Shown here: positions 12,245 to 23,500 of the stretch, in pieces | Layout of the letters: each line of letters begins with the position of its first letter | Numbering within the stretch: the stretch's first letter is position 1 | Assembly: GCF_021869535.1 (NCBI RefSeq) | Contig: NW_026262668.1 | Span: 14,616,348-14,680,347 of the forward strand | Direction: 5' to 3' | Source of the DNA: Mytilus californianus | Taxonomy: Eukaryota > Mollusca > Bivalvia > Mytilida > Mytilidae | Length of the DNA: 64,000 nt | Notes under the pieces: generated by a model | What the model was told of the DNA's origin: nothing | What the model saw: the letters and a program-made list of their open reading frames with translations, nothing else | The model's database searches: none | Program-made: the position numbers and the translations under genes

Positions 12245-13129
12245 TGAAATAGTCACCTTCAGAACTAATCAAGCCAGTAACAAAATACTTATCCAATATG
12301 AATCACGTTATTCAGTTCGTGTAAATTTCAAGAATGATAATGATTTCCTTGATGAACAATGATACGGTTGATGCAGAATTATATAGACTATGTTACTAAT
12401 TTATCGAAGTGTAAATATGTTGACTTTGGGACCAATAAAACTACCCACTGAAATGGACATTATGAACTACGTCACAATAGATTGCAGTATTCATCAAATA
12501 CGAAGCTCAGGTGAAATTCTCGATTAATTTGCTTACTAAGATTACATTCTACAGAACATGAGATACTTCAGTTTCAATAAACGAATACAGTGGTATATAT
12601 TCAAATTAATTGGAAATTTTAATTTCATTTCTACAAAAGGAAATCTAAACTATCAAAAGTAAGATGTCGTTAAATTTTAGGATTTTGAATTTCGATTTCT
12701 TAATGAAATAAAATGTAATTTTCCTCCTCCTCAGGCAGAAGTACGATACTTCATTATTCATCTGAAAACTTTGATTATTGGATATAACTTAATATGTTTT
12801 TTCTAGAATCTAAAGGTTAATTTACATTGAATAATCATTTTGGAAATAGTTAAGTTATTCTTTACTAATTATATAAGATATGGCATGATTCAATCTAACT
12901 TCGAGAGAGTGAATGGCAAAACAACTTTGACAATTGACTGTTTATTAAGAGACATCTGTTAACAGCAGCATTTGGCAGTAATTATGTGAACAACGAATAC
13001 AAATAAAAATTTATGAGAAAAAAGGGTCTAAAAAAAGAAAATGAGAAAAACCAGTCAAATCATCACATGAACATATTTTTGTTTCCTTCACATGAATGTT
13101 TTTGCATGTTTTTATACGAAAATAAGGTG
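12245..13129. other. AT-rich sequence upstream of exon candidate E2
   Basis: No clear TATA box was found close upstream of E2. A minus-strand ATTGG lies at about 12,290. No repeat family recognised. Confidence 0.35.
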
Positions 13130-13262
13130 ATGTTATATGATATGTATGATTGCCAATTAGCAAACTATCCACCAAGAACAAAGACGACGACTTGAACAAC
13201 TACACGTCACCGCATAGCAAGCTATAAAGAGTCCCTGGGTGGCAATATGTGAAACAATTCAA
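13130..13262 (+). repeat. Dispersed repeat R1, partial copy
   Basis: ATGATTGCCAATTAGCAAAC, CTATCCACCAAGA, ACTACACGTCACC, GCATAGCAAGCTATAAA and GAAACAATTCAAA occur in the R1 order best seen at 28.2-28.5 kb. Confidence 0.7.
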
Positions 13263-14363
13263 ATTAAGGCTCTGTCTGAAATGCATTTAATTGATAAATG
13301 TAATATCACTTACCGTAACAGTTACTTGTAATGGTATTATCAAGAATCCTCTATTTTCCGGCAGAAATGTACCAATGAGCACTTAACCTAATAAAACAGC
13401 AATACTTGTACTTTTCTAGGTTTAGGTATTTTAGTTTCAAATGAAAAACTCTACACAAAAATTTATGACAAAATAATGATTTTTTGTTCCCTATTTTAAT
13501 TTTCCTTTTTTGGTCGGTGATGTTTCTTTTGGCTCCTTCTTTTAGCAATACATTTCCAAACTCGTATCTGGAGTGAAGAATATCTCGGGATATGTAATCC
13601 TAATTTTTACAGTGATTTTGCATATGGCCCGTACATTTAGATACGATCAATTGAACCAATTGATCCTTAGATATTAACTTTGGTTCAAGATTATCAATGT
13701 GAAACTATAGTTAAATCTTTGAATATTAATTTTGTCGGTACAAAGATTGATTTTGTTTTACTAAATTGATAAATAGCTTCAAATGTATAGATATACTGCT
13801 TTAAAAACGTATGGTCCTATAAACTGTCGAAACAATGTACTTATATTTTGACATTAAACAAGGTCATGCTTTTCTCAGATCTGTTTATGGCGTCTTTACA
13901 CTTAATACGGTGGATGTGTACTGATTGCAATTTTAGTCGGAGAGAACATGAAGATTTATCTATTAGTTGTAATTTGCTTTCAACTAGCTTTTTATAAACT
14001 GTGAGTACTATTATATTGGTATTGTATATTTTATTTATTATTTATATATTTGCGTATTTAATATCATGGTGAATTAATATCTGTGATAACTCATTGAATA
14101 GACCACTGATTCATTTTGTGTTCAAGAACTGTCATACATAGTTTGTGGAACAGAATAAAACAAGATTGCAAAAAAAAAAATCAATTGCTTGATTGATTTG
14201 TGCATAACGTCGCCAATAATTATTTAAATACGATCCTATGATATGATGACAAAAGCAAAACTAGTAAATATGGCTCTTTAAAAATTCGATCAAAACTACA
14301 ACAATGCATACTGTTTGTAATGTTTGATCTTGCTTGCTTGCTTGTTGGTTTTTTGGGGTGTTG
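13263..14363. other. AT-rich sequence without recognised features
   Basis: A GTAAGT-like donor occurs on the minus strand at about 13,315, but the frames behind it contain stops and no suitable ATG. Nothing else recognised. Confidence 0.35.
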
Positions 14364-14392
14364 TTTTTTTTTTTTTTTTTTTTTTTTTTTTT
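14364..14392. repeat. Poly-T tract
   Basis: A run of about 29 T, followed by further T-rich sequence with G interruptions up to about 14,420. ORFs crossing it on both strands (poly-Phe or poly-Lys) are artefacts. Confidence 0.95.
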
Positions 14393-14776
14393 CATTTTTT
14401 TCGGGGTTTTTAATTTTTTTTCCGAGTCGTATTTCAACTTTGACTTTATTGGATAACTGTTCCCTGGGGAACCTTTCCATTCTAGAAGGGGTCCCAGGGC
14501 CTAAGTGGTTTTCGACGTTGTACAATTCAAGAGATAAAGTTCAATTCATTTGGTAATGAATAAATCTGATTTATATTATTGACATAAATGAAATAAAATG
14601 TTAATGGTATTGCAAGAATTTAATGAAAACAAAACTTTCTGACGAAAAAAGGCAATTTCAAATTTCCGAACTTTAAGAGCTGTAAGTTTGTTATTTGTAT
14701 ATACCTCTAATATAAATCGGTAATTATTTTGTTCATTATGTATTGTTGTTTGTTACCAATAGAGATATGGATATAT

Positions 14777-14937
14777 AGATTCTACCACTGCATCGAGTGT
14801 GATACGATATTTATCCACTCGAGACAGTTAAATTTTCAAATTTAAAACGCGAGGCTCGCCGAGCGTTTTAAATATTTAAAATTTAACTGTCGAGAGTGGA
14901 TAAATATCGTATTACACGAGATCTGGTGGTGGAATCT
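14777..14937. mobile_element. Foldback palindrome, probable MITE end
   Basis: Two arms of about 75 bp form an imperfect inverted repeat around a centre near 14,857. The left arm carries GATACGATATTTATCCACTC and ACAGTTAAATTTT; the right arm carries their complements. The loop is CpG-rich (CGCGAGGCTCGCCGAGCG) in contrast to the AT-rich arms. The 200 bp to the right, containing two GACGTCA sites, looks like body sequence of the same element. Confidence 0.75.
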
Positions 14938-15160
14938 GTTTCTCTAATGACTTTCAAACAATATGCAGGCAAATTTATTCCTTCTTTTCGAATGATCTGC
15001 AAAAAGATGTGTTCTTTCTATGTGACGTCATCAGGCATGGTCGGCTTTTTTCATGCCGTCACAATAGGAAATTCAGAGGAAAGCAAGAAAATTCGACGTC
15101 ATAATCGGATTTTAACCAATGAAGAACTGAGATCAAACAAACCACACGTTGATTAAATTT
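14938..15160. repeat. Possible body of the foldback element
   Basis: G+C-richer than its surroundings and open in one plus-strand frame for 86 codons from within the palindrome. TGACGTCA lies near 15,023 and CGACGTCA near 15,096. I recognise no protein domain and treat it as repeat body on the strength of its position beside the palindrome. Confidence 0.35.
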
Positions 15161-15478
15161 TTTTTATACAATGGGTGCAGAAAGGGTTAAATTGACGAAG
15201 AATTAGAGAAATAATGTTATTGCACTTATTTAATGATTGATATTTTTAAATATTACATTACAATTGCTATAAAACTTTTACTTTGCATATTCACCAATAT
15301 TTGTATAGATAACTTTTTTAATCCATGACAAAACTTTGAAACTTGTTCTGCAATGTTATTCTTGCCTTGAAGATAGTTGTACACCACCTCAATAAATCTT
15401 CTAAAAATGAATGTCAACGAACTTCTTATGATGCAACTTATGTAAAATTTTATCAACAGAAACAGTGTCCGAAAAATC
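15161..15478. other. AT-rich sequence without recognised features
   Basis: Open on the minus strand for 110 codons together with the start of the next array, without any domain. I see nothing else. Confidence 0.35.
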
Positions 15479-15882
15479 GAATAACGAATGTGTAAATCGA
15501 CGGACCAAATGCTCAATAAACGAAATGATGACCGTATCAACAGACAGACCCCTGCTGAAAAAGCAGAAAGACAATTATGTGTCAATAATACCCGAATGAC
15601 GAGTGTGTGTCAATCAACGGATACAGTGCTCAATCAACCGAATGACAAGTGTGTGTCAATCAAGGGATACAGACTTCGATACGCCGAATAACGAATTTGT
15701 GTCAATCGACGGATACAGTGATCGATGCGCCGAATGACAACTGTGTCAATAGATGGACGCTTGATGAGAAAAAAGGAATCAAGACTGGGTCAACCAATGG
15801 GATACCGTGCTTAATAAAACGATTAATGACTGTATAAATCGACGGACCAAGTGATCTATAATTCGAATGACAACTGTGCCAA
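15479..15882. repeat. Degenerate tandem array, about 46-bp unit
   Basis: About nine units of the form AATGACNANTGTGTCAATC, then NACGGATACAGTGNTC, then an ATNNNCCG end. The best-preserved units lie at 15,593-15,730. Three overlapping ORFs on both strands result from the near-multiple-of-three period and are not evidence of a gene. Confidence 0.85.
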
Positions 15883-16243
15883 TGACCAATTACTAAAGTC
15901 GTACACGATGATCAGCAGAAAAATCTAGTAAGAAAGGAAGTAATGTATAAAGTGACAATTTCACAAGAATTAATTGGTAGCTTGATGTAAAACTATAGTA
16001 AACTACTACACAGATAGACAGCTTCTGGAATCTAATTCTGCTTTAAAACCGACACGATGAGCAAGTAGGTTAAATGAGGTAGCCTTAAAATAACACATCG
16101 AGAGAAAGAAGGAAAATTCTTGTCTGGTGCATAATTAAAGCGTGTAATTCTAAGTAAAATGTGCAATCTAAAACTTTATCCAATACTTCGTATAAAATAC
16201 AATCAATGACAATCGTCCAGTGTCAGCAATTCGTGGTGATGTT

Positions 16244-16421
16244 GATATCTATCACGATTGCAAAGGCTTTATCAAACTCCTAATCTGTATGACGTGACGT
16301 CACCGATATCAATCACGGTTACAAAGGCTTTATCTTACACTTTATCTTTATGACGTCACGTCATCGATATCGGTTATACAGGCTTGATCATACCTCTTAT
16401 ACATATTACGTCATGTAACGT
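16244..16421. repeat. Three 61-bp tandem units each with a TGACGTCA-type palindrome
   Basis: Units start at 16,244, 16,305 and 16,366, each with GATATC, then CAC(G/-)(A/G)TT, AAAGGCTTTATC and a cyclic-AMP-response-element-like palindrome. The palindromes are TGACGTCA at 16,295-16,302 and 16,351-16,358, and TTACGTCA at 16,407-16,414. Units 1 and 2 are exactly 61 bp. Whether any factor binds is unknown. Confidence 0.8.
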
Positions 16422-16467
16422 GAAAAACATATAATTGAGGTATATGATAAAGGTAATATATGGCTAT

Positions 16468-16572
16468 GTCAATATCACACACCGTACCAACCTTCAATTA
16501 ATAAAAAATCCCTCGAGCAGAACTTTTTTTGAATTATATTGGTGTCTCGGGTTGATGTAGGTATGATATTGA
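16468..16572. repeat. Imperfect inverted repeat
   Basis: CAATATCACACACCGTACCA on the left pairs imperfectly with GGGTTGATGTAGGTATGATA and TTG on the right around a loop of about 55 bp. Possibly another small foldback element. Confidence 0.35.
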
Positions 16573-16831
16573 AAAGCAATATCATATTCTTTATTCAACA
16601 TAATTACCTTTCATTGATCTCAAAACCGACTTTAACTTTACCTTCACACAAGTAAAAAGATATAAGTTCTCCTCTGAAGATTCCAATTCAATGTGTGTAT
16701 GCAGAGATATTGCTCAAATATATGTTTCATTGGGAGTACACTATGCAAAATGAACCCTAACAGGAACAGTTATTTGAATATTGTCGTTTGCTCATAATAT
16801 AATCAGGATACCAGGACATGATATCTGCTGC

Positions 16832-17438
16832 AATCTGATTAAAATACAGATCCTATGTCAAAGCTTTGCTTACAAGGCTCTAAAAACGCTCCGATCTACT
16901 TTCTGTTTTACTGACCTTCCGGGATCATCTGGTTTTGTCGGATTAATACACACCTTCAAAAAATTAAAGGCTGGAATTGCATTGCGATCGGCTGATTTAA
17001 TAATAGACCACTTTCATTTCCGACAAAAACTTTGGTTTTAGTGAACATCAATCGTGCGTTAAAGGGCATCATCACTTCCTTCCCATGTGGAGCGAGTGGT
17101 TGCAAAAATATGATGCTATATTGCACGAATTAAATTTTTATAATTGATAACCAACACTGCTGTCATTAGGGAATTGTGATTAAGTACCTAAGGAACAAAC
17201 ATTATTTCTAGTTTAACCTGCATAATGACGATCACGAAGACGCTTGATAAATTCCAAAAGTGCAGGGAAACAGTCGATGCCTCCTATCTGGAAAATGACG
17301 TCAAAGAGGCGCGCATAATTTAAGAACAATTCCGGTGAAGGACATAACTCGAACATAACTAGAATATAAAGTAAAATGGAGTGATGGCAGATCCTTGTAA
17401 GCAAAGGTTAGACACAAGATGCGTATTTTAATCAGATT
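16832..17438. mobile_element. 607-bp element with terminal inverted repeats
   Basis: AATCTGATTAAAATAC at the left end recurs inverted at the right end. The match continues inward with gaps through TTTGCTTACAAGG, giving inverted repeats of about 50 bp. The interior is less AT-rich and open in parts of both strands, but no transposase motif is visible, so it is a non-autonomous element or a relic. The target duplication is unclear. Confidence 0.7.
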
Positions 17439-18780
17439 AAGATGTCTGTATACTATATGATAGTATTTTATGGCATTCTCTTTTTTCTGCGATCTTGGAC
17501 ACCTCCTTTAATTTCAGTACATCATAATCAAATCATGATCATCCACCACAGTTTTTGACCCAATTTATGTTGTATTGTTGCGCATTTAGCCATCTTGAAC
17601 ACTCTTTTTTTCCAATTTACGTTTATTCAATTTTCGAACACTTATCTCTTACAGTTCTATGACGGTCACATATTATGTTGCAATGTACTTTCTGACATCT
17701 TCACCACTTCTTTTGTATCAATATCAATCTGATTAACACTTAAAGTTGTTTAGCTGTATTTATATATTATATTATAACCAAATATTAAATTGATGATGCA
17801 GCAGAAAAGACACTAGAACAAGATATTGTCTTTTTCTTCCAAACGGTTTTAAAGTAGAGAATAAACATGATTTCTGAAAATAGACCAACGAAGGTTCTGT
17901 ACCTTTTAATTGTGTTTGTAATCGTAACCTTTGGGTACGAGCTATGGTAATACGCAGTGACTTGTTACAGGTGATACCTAAAACCATGATGTGTCGTCAT
18001 TGAACTTAAAAAAATTAAAAAAATACATACAATTTGAACATGACTCTTTGGTCGACATCGTTAAACTGAGCTTGTTACATTGACCCTTTATATTGATCCT
18101 GAGGATAGAGATTTAAATGTTGTTTCTGAAAGACTTTTAATGAATGATAATTAAGCACAATCTCTCTTAATTCATATTGTTGGAAGTGTCATGACTATAA
18201 CTCTGTGCAGTACCAAAGACATAAAGGAGACTTATTTGTGTACTTAACACTAGGGTTCACAACTTATTGACACGAGAGATAGTCCATGAAGAATTACTTC
18301 ACACCAATATCTACAGTGTTTTATCCCAGTTCGACTAAAAGAAACATAACCTGTTTATAAAAAAAAATTAACATAGATCTTGTGATCTTTTTTTTTTTAT
18401 TTTACTTAATCATCTTTTAACGTATATGATTGTTCACGTTTATTATTGATTAACATGTACCCAAATTAACATGTTGGTTGTTACACATTTATGTAAACAG
18501 TGTTATATACAAAAGTGTATACCGTTAAAATTCAAGTGCTGTGTTTTTTTTATACAAACTTGAACAACCGTTATCATACAGTTAATGGAATATATAACGT
18601 GTATCGTTAAACAATGGAGAATCATTCAACTTATTCAATCAGGTTTTGAGATGAATAATACTTTCCACTGAATAATGAAGACAGCATCTAACTATGTTGT
18701 GTAAAAATAGCATGTATCGCTCAGTAGAAAGTCAACATGATGTAATCAGTGCATAAGAAAAATACATATCAATCACTTAC
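17439..18780. other. AT-rich sequence downstream of exon candidate E3
   Basis: Presumed intron if E3 is real. A 71-codon minus-strand ORF at 17,772-17,987 has no relative in the window and no clear donor choice. Nothing else recognised. Confidence 0.35.
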
Positions 18781-18914
18781 TGTGTCCAAGGACGGATATC
18801 GCTTTCTAAGCTGCTACTTTGGAAAGGTAATGTCCGATTTAATTTGAATGACTTTTCGCTCTGCTTTTGTTGCCCACTAAAACTGCTGCTTTTGAAGTAA
18901 ATTTTCTTTAACAT
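18781..18914 (-). CDS. Candidate alternative first coding exon E3
   Basis: Minus strand, 134 nt from ATG to a strong donor ACACA|GTAAGT, giving 44 codons plus two bases. The peptide starts MLKKIYFKSSSF, is rich in Ser, Gln and Lys, and ends SSSLESDIRPWT. Its last half aligns with E1: KSF, then SSLES or SASLE, then IRPWT. The split-codon phase equals that of E1 and E2, and reading past the donor meets TAA at once. A TATAAAA box lies about 45-50 nt upstream of the ATG, so this could be a true first exon with a very short leader. Protein family not recognised. Confidence 0.5.
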
Positions 18915-18957
18915 TATGGAGAGATTCCAAACTCTCTTTCACATTGCCATTACAACA

Positions 18958-18964
18958 TTTTATA
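18958..18964 (-). promoter_or_regulatory. TATA box candidate upstream of E3
   Basis: TATAAAA on the minus strand, about 44 nt before the E3 start codon. Transcription would begin some 25-30 nt downstream, leaving a leader of roughly 15-20 nt. In AT-rich DNA such a word is common, so position is the main support. Confidence 0.35.
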
Positions 18965-19283
18965 GACAATCAAGATGCACTTCATATAAAGCAATTCATT
19001 GTTCTAATTATCACATTTTTTCAATCACAAACAGACATATAAGCCACTATATGATTAGTTGATACTCTCGCCTTATCTGTAAATACTAGTGTTTCATCAC
19101 AATATAAAGTTTCCGTCAATCCTGCTTACATATTCACCACAGTCATCTGATTCCAATTAACACTGTATATAGTGTTCTTGATACATATTAGATATTCAAG
19201 AATAGTTAACACCAATTGTACATTTTATTGACGTATTGATTGGATATTTGAAAGTTCAATGAATTTCGGTTAATAGATTAATA

Positions 19284-19285
<2 letters not shown>
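18965..19285. other. AT-rich sequence without recognised features
   Basis: Region upstream of E3. No repeat family recognised. Confidence 0.35.

Positions 19286-19320
<35 letters not shown>
19286..19320. repeat. Dinucleotide microsatellite (CT)n
   Basis: About 17 perfect CT units. Confidence 0.97.
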
Positions 19321-19323
<3 letters not shown>

Positions 19324-19392
19324 GATTTTAACGATCGTTATACAATGATTTTGATATGATCAAGAAACCAAAGAAGTCATGAGAACATATTA

Positions 19393-19536
19393 TACAATTA
19401 TGGCCCGTTTAAAAGGTGAACATGCAAAATTGTCAACACGAGAAGGTTATTTCACTGAGGGCGCAGCCCGAAATCAAATAACTTTTAAGGGTTGACAATT
19501 TTGGATATTCATCGCTTCTAAGGGGCCACAATTGTT
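19393..19536. mobile_element. Foldback palindrome, probable MITE end
   Basis: Left arm ACAATTATGGCCC, then CAAAATTGTCAACACG; right arm GGGTTGACAATTTTGG, then GGGGCCACAATTGT. The arms are imperfect and about 60 bp long. The centre is CpG- and G-rich (GAGGGCGCAGCCCG). The layout, AT-rich arms around a GC-rich loop, resembles the 14,777 palindrome, although the sequences differ. Confidence 0.7.
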
Positions 19537-20190
19537 TTATTATACCGCACTAACAGTGGAAGGGCATTTTGAATCATTGTAAAAGCACTTACCCTTACTT
19601 GAGTCAGTAACAAACACAAGTTGACGTTCAAAAATACATGTTATTTGTGTCTTAGAATTCTCGTATGTACAACAAAGGTAGATTCTTTTTGTAAAATATT
19701 GATGGCCCTGAAAAGGACCCTTATTAGAGATATCATCGGCACAAGATGCACGACAAAAGCCTTATTTCCTCTTCTCTCGATCAATGGGCTTCCTGTAACT
19801 TGAACGTTGCCATTTTGTTTATTTACGTCTGTGACGTCTTTTTCATGAGTACAAATCAACAAACTAAAAAGGTTATTCGCCGGTGAATAATAGGGTAATT
19901 CAACGCTGGTGTAAATTTTTAGGGTTGTTCGTTCTTCCTTGCAATTGAATGAAAATTAACTGAATTATTCCATGTCACGTGATAACGTTTTACCCAATAG
20001 AATTGTTTGAAATAAATGTAAGGTATACTAAATCTAGTTGTCATATTATTTCTTCATATTGGCATTGTCAACTGATTATATAAGAACGTGCTTATGATGA
20101 TCGACGAAGGAAAAAGAAGAAAAGTTTCCGTGAAGTTCGAATGAGTTACGTTCCTCTGTTGATGGCGTAACATTAACTCCTAACGTGGCA
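19537..20190. other. Sequence right of the foldback, possible element body
   Basis: 19.6-19.86 kb is G+C-richer and open on both strands for 60-73 codons, without a recognisable domain. A small hairpin (TTATTC / GAATAA) sits at 19,875-19,892. Confidence 0.3.
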
Positions 20191-20275
20191 ACGTATTTAT
20201 ACATCTCTGGCTTTCAAATGTTTAGAATTTAGTGTTCCTGATGAAAGTTAAACCAGAAGTGCGCCTCAGACAAAC
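20191..20275 (-). repeat. Dispersed repeat R6, partial
   Basis: Antisense R6: TATTTATACATCTCTGGCTT, TCAAATG, GTTCCTGATGAAAG and GTGCGCCTCAG. Confidence 0.55.
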
Positions 20276-20439
20276 CCCATAAATAAATCGTCACTTTCCT
20301 CTGCTTTTTTCCTCACTTTGTGGCTTCCAGTTTGGTACTTACTGTGGGTAGCCTCGCGAGTGTGAAAGTAGTACGAGTTGTTTCCCTTTCTGAAGGACCC
20401 ATTTTTATAATATTAATGTTGCTCATTCTAATTCATACG

Positions 20440-20505
20440 GGACTTTTCGAATTGAAATTTCATTGGAGTTCGGTATTTTTGTTATTTTAATTTTTTCTCA
20501 ACATT
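20440..20505 (+). repeat. Retroelement tail R4, terminal fragment
   Basis: Only the last part of the tail is recognisable (GGGACTTTTCGAATT, then GGAGTTCGGTATTTTTGTT). Confidence 0.5.
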
Positions 20506-23500
20506 TTAACAACGTATTATTTTTGATTTTTTTTAGCCATTAGTATACTAACACTTCGAATCGTATTTTAAACAGAAACAAACAAGCTTATTTTAATTTC
20601 CAATGCATGTTGTTCCGTTGTTGAGGGTGATAAGATTTTGACCAAAATAATCTATAAGCACAAATTATTGTTTATTATAATAGTTGTTGTTGTTTTCTAA
20701 AGGTTTGATGTAATGTGTTGTGTTAAGAAATCTATTTGCAACATGTTGATCGCTGTTGTTATTAACTTCAGTCTGAATCCAGTGATATTTTTAACGATTT
20801 AGAAAGTTTATCGCGCATGTGTGATTCAATTTCCATTGACATTATTTCTTCCAAAAATATTTTTTCCTCTGATATAGAATATTAAATAGCCCATATCCTT
20901 AAATATTATATATTTCATTTTTAAATGAGCAGTCAGACAAGTTAACAGGGATTTGGAAAGACAAATGTATTGATTTTTGAAATAATTGTTAATAATACAA
21001 ATCAAATAGTGATCTTGACTATTGGGCGAATGGACTGCAAATTCATGTGAAATAAAATTTGACATGTTAACTTTTTTAGTTTTCGTGTGAGGTTTTACTC
21101 CTCTACTAGACCACTAACGTTTTATTAAAAATGCTTCCGACATCTTTTCATGAAAAAATATCTTTAGACAGCAGCAAAACTTTTCACAAAACACCCTTCG
21201 AGAACAAATGCCCAGTAATTATAAGTGATAAACATTCAGTATAACTTACGATACCTTTTAAAAGAAAGGTGTTTTTTTAGTACTGAATAGTCGTATGATC
21301 TTTAAATTTACCAACTGTGTTGTTTTCATTTTTCTGAAATGTTTCTGAATTCGTAAAATGACGGGTGGATGATACATAGCAAAAGAGGCTGACCGACCCG
21401 ACGATGAATCCGGTCTTGTTCATTTTTGTGTATTTACTATTGGTTTACTAGTTTTAAACATCATCGGTAAACTTGTGTTGCCTGTTATCTAGAAAATTTG
21501 TAAATCTTTTTTAACGGGATGTACTGGTATCATTTGTCGAAAAGTATGAATGAGCTGATACAGGTTATTTTAAAGTTAAACTTTAAATGTCTGATTTTGA
21601 TGCAGTTATGTCCTCAAACATTTCATGTACATTTGCGCACTGAGATATTAATCCTCTTGTGTATTTTATCATAAAGAGACGAAATATCGCAACAATATCA
21701 TTAAGCACTGAATAAGTTGATAAAAAAGTTAATTGTCGTTTATTGCATGTTTGTTTTCATAATAAATTTTTCATATTGCAATTAAAGAGAAGCACGAATT
21801 ACATCTAGCTTTACCCAATTAATTTACGCAACTTTTTATTGATAAATTTATGAACCTTCATACATTGGATGACTCTTGGAAAAAAATGTATTTTCTGTTC
21901 GTCATTCTGTTATCATTTTTATAGAATTGAGTTAGATCCCTTTGCACATCGTTCCACATTATTCAGTTTTTTTGAAGTACCAAGCGTTTTATTAAACTAT
22001 CAGTAATTTATTTGGACATCTTTTAAATAATAGAATAATTCCTATGATTGTCTTATTTCATCGGAATTTTAGTTCGGGGTATATGAATTCTTAGTACAAA
22101 GGTATTTGGTATATACGAATAGAATATTACTTCCGCCTACTGCTACTGGTGTTTTCCGGGAGAGAAATGATGGTTTTCTTAATTTAAATCAACAATCACG
22201 TGTAAATCTCACTCTGTGTCATTTTAGAATGGTTAAGGACCTATTTTACTGTTTACTATCTTCTATCGCGACATGTTGAAAATAACACAACATATTAGTA
22301 TTTGATCAATAGCTATCCTGCACTACAAAAAAAGAAACCAATGACTAAATATCTAGACAAATAAGTAAATTTGTTATTAACATGAAAGCAAACCAAGATC
22401 CAATTAGGCATCTATATCTGTTTGTATTTATTTATAATAACAGTATAACCACAAAAATGTCATAAGATAAGACGACAGGTTAATCATGTTAATGGCAAGC
22501 GGGAAGAAATTGATGAGAGAAATATAATGAAGTTAAACGAAAAATATCAATGCGATCAATTCACTGTTTTGAAATTAAAAAAAATGTTGGAAATATTTTC
22601 AAAGGCGTATACAAAACCGTTGTCATTGACGAGAGAGTATGTAACCTATTCTAATATGACGTTCTTCCAAAGCTTTGAGTACACATCCGTGGTAAAATAC
22701 TAATATAGTGTATATCAGCTATTCGGCAATATCATGATTTGTTTGGGCTGTTCCTATCATACTCCTAATCGTTTGATTTTTATGCATGACTTACTCGAGG
22801 TCGAGGTGCAAATGACGTCATTGTACGATCGACTGTTAACAGTTGGTTCTTAAAATCTTAATATTGTACTAAAAGTTTATCCAGAAAAGAAAAGTGTTCA
22901 CTTTCAATACTGTTATTGAGTTTTATTATATTATTTTAACTTTATTGACCAGATATCATAAATGTTCAATTACTATTGTTTTTAACATTATTCTAATTAT
23001 ATTGAATTCGATATTTACATTAAGTTATAATATCTTTCTTCACTGATTGTTTTCTTTTCATATCAAAACACAATATTTGACAGGAAATAATAGTTTTCTA
23101 AATAGATAACATGAATGACAGGTTGATTGTATCTTTATGTAAGTAGGAATAACTGTCACTGTATTCGTGTTCTCTCTTTGAAAAACATAACCAATATGCA
23201 CATGAAGTCATCATTCCTAGTGGAATTTATAACTTTATTAAAAATGTTAAAAATCAAAAATCAAAAATCAAAGTCAAGACCAAACGTATTCGAGATTGCT
23301 ATTGATATAAGGAATTAAACAGTGCAAAAAAAGCACAAACTCATTTTTTTACAGAAATGGTACATTTGATTAACGTTTATTTTTATTCCTGGCTTGGAAC
23401 AGTTATTTGTCATTCAGGGAACATAGAAGTTTTGTAATCCCAAAGCATGGACCTTTTTAGACGTCGCAGTTTAATAAGTGTATCTGATTGTTTTAACTTA

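Noticed and set aside
13300-13380. Exon ending at GTAAGT near 13,315 on the minus strand
   Set aside because: Frames behind the donor contain stops, and no ATG is available.
14220-14556. ORFs of 101 and 78 codons on opposite strands
   Set aside because: Both run through a poly-T tract (poly-Lys or poly-Phe) and have no domain.
16781-17041. Exon ending at a GTCAGT donor on the minus strand near 16,908
   Set aside because: It lies inside the 607-bp TIR element and shows no similarity to E1-E3.
17772-17987. 71-codon minus-strand ORF between E2 and E3
   Set aside because: Several possible donors in different phases, no relative in the window, and no promoter-like signal.
20330-20430. ATG exon ending at GTAAGTA near 20,340 on the minus strand
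   Set aside because: A short open stretch exists, but it resembles neither exon group, and the adjacent R4 fragment makes a repeat origin more likely.
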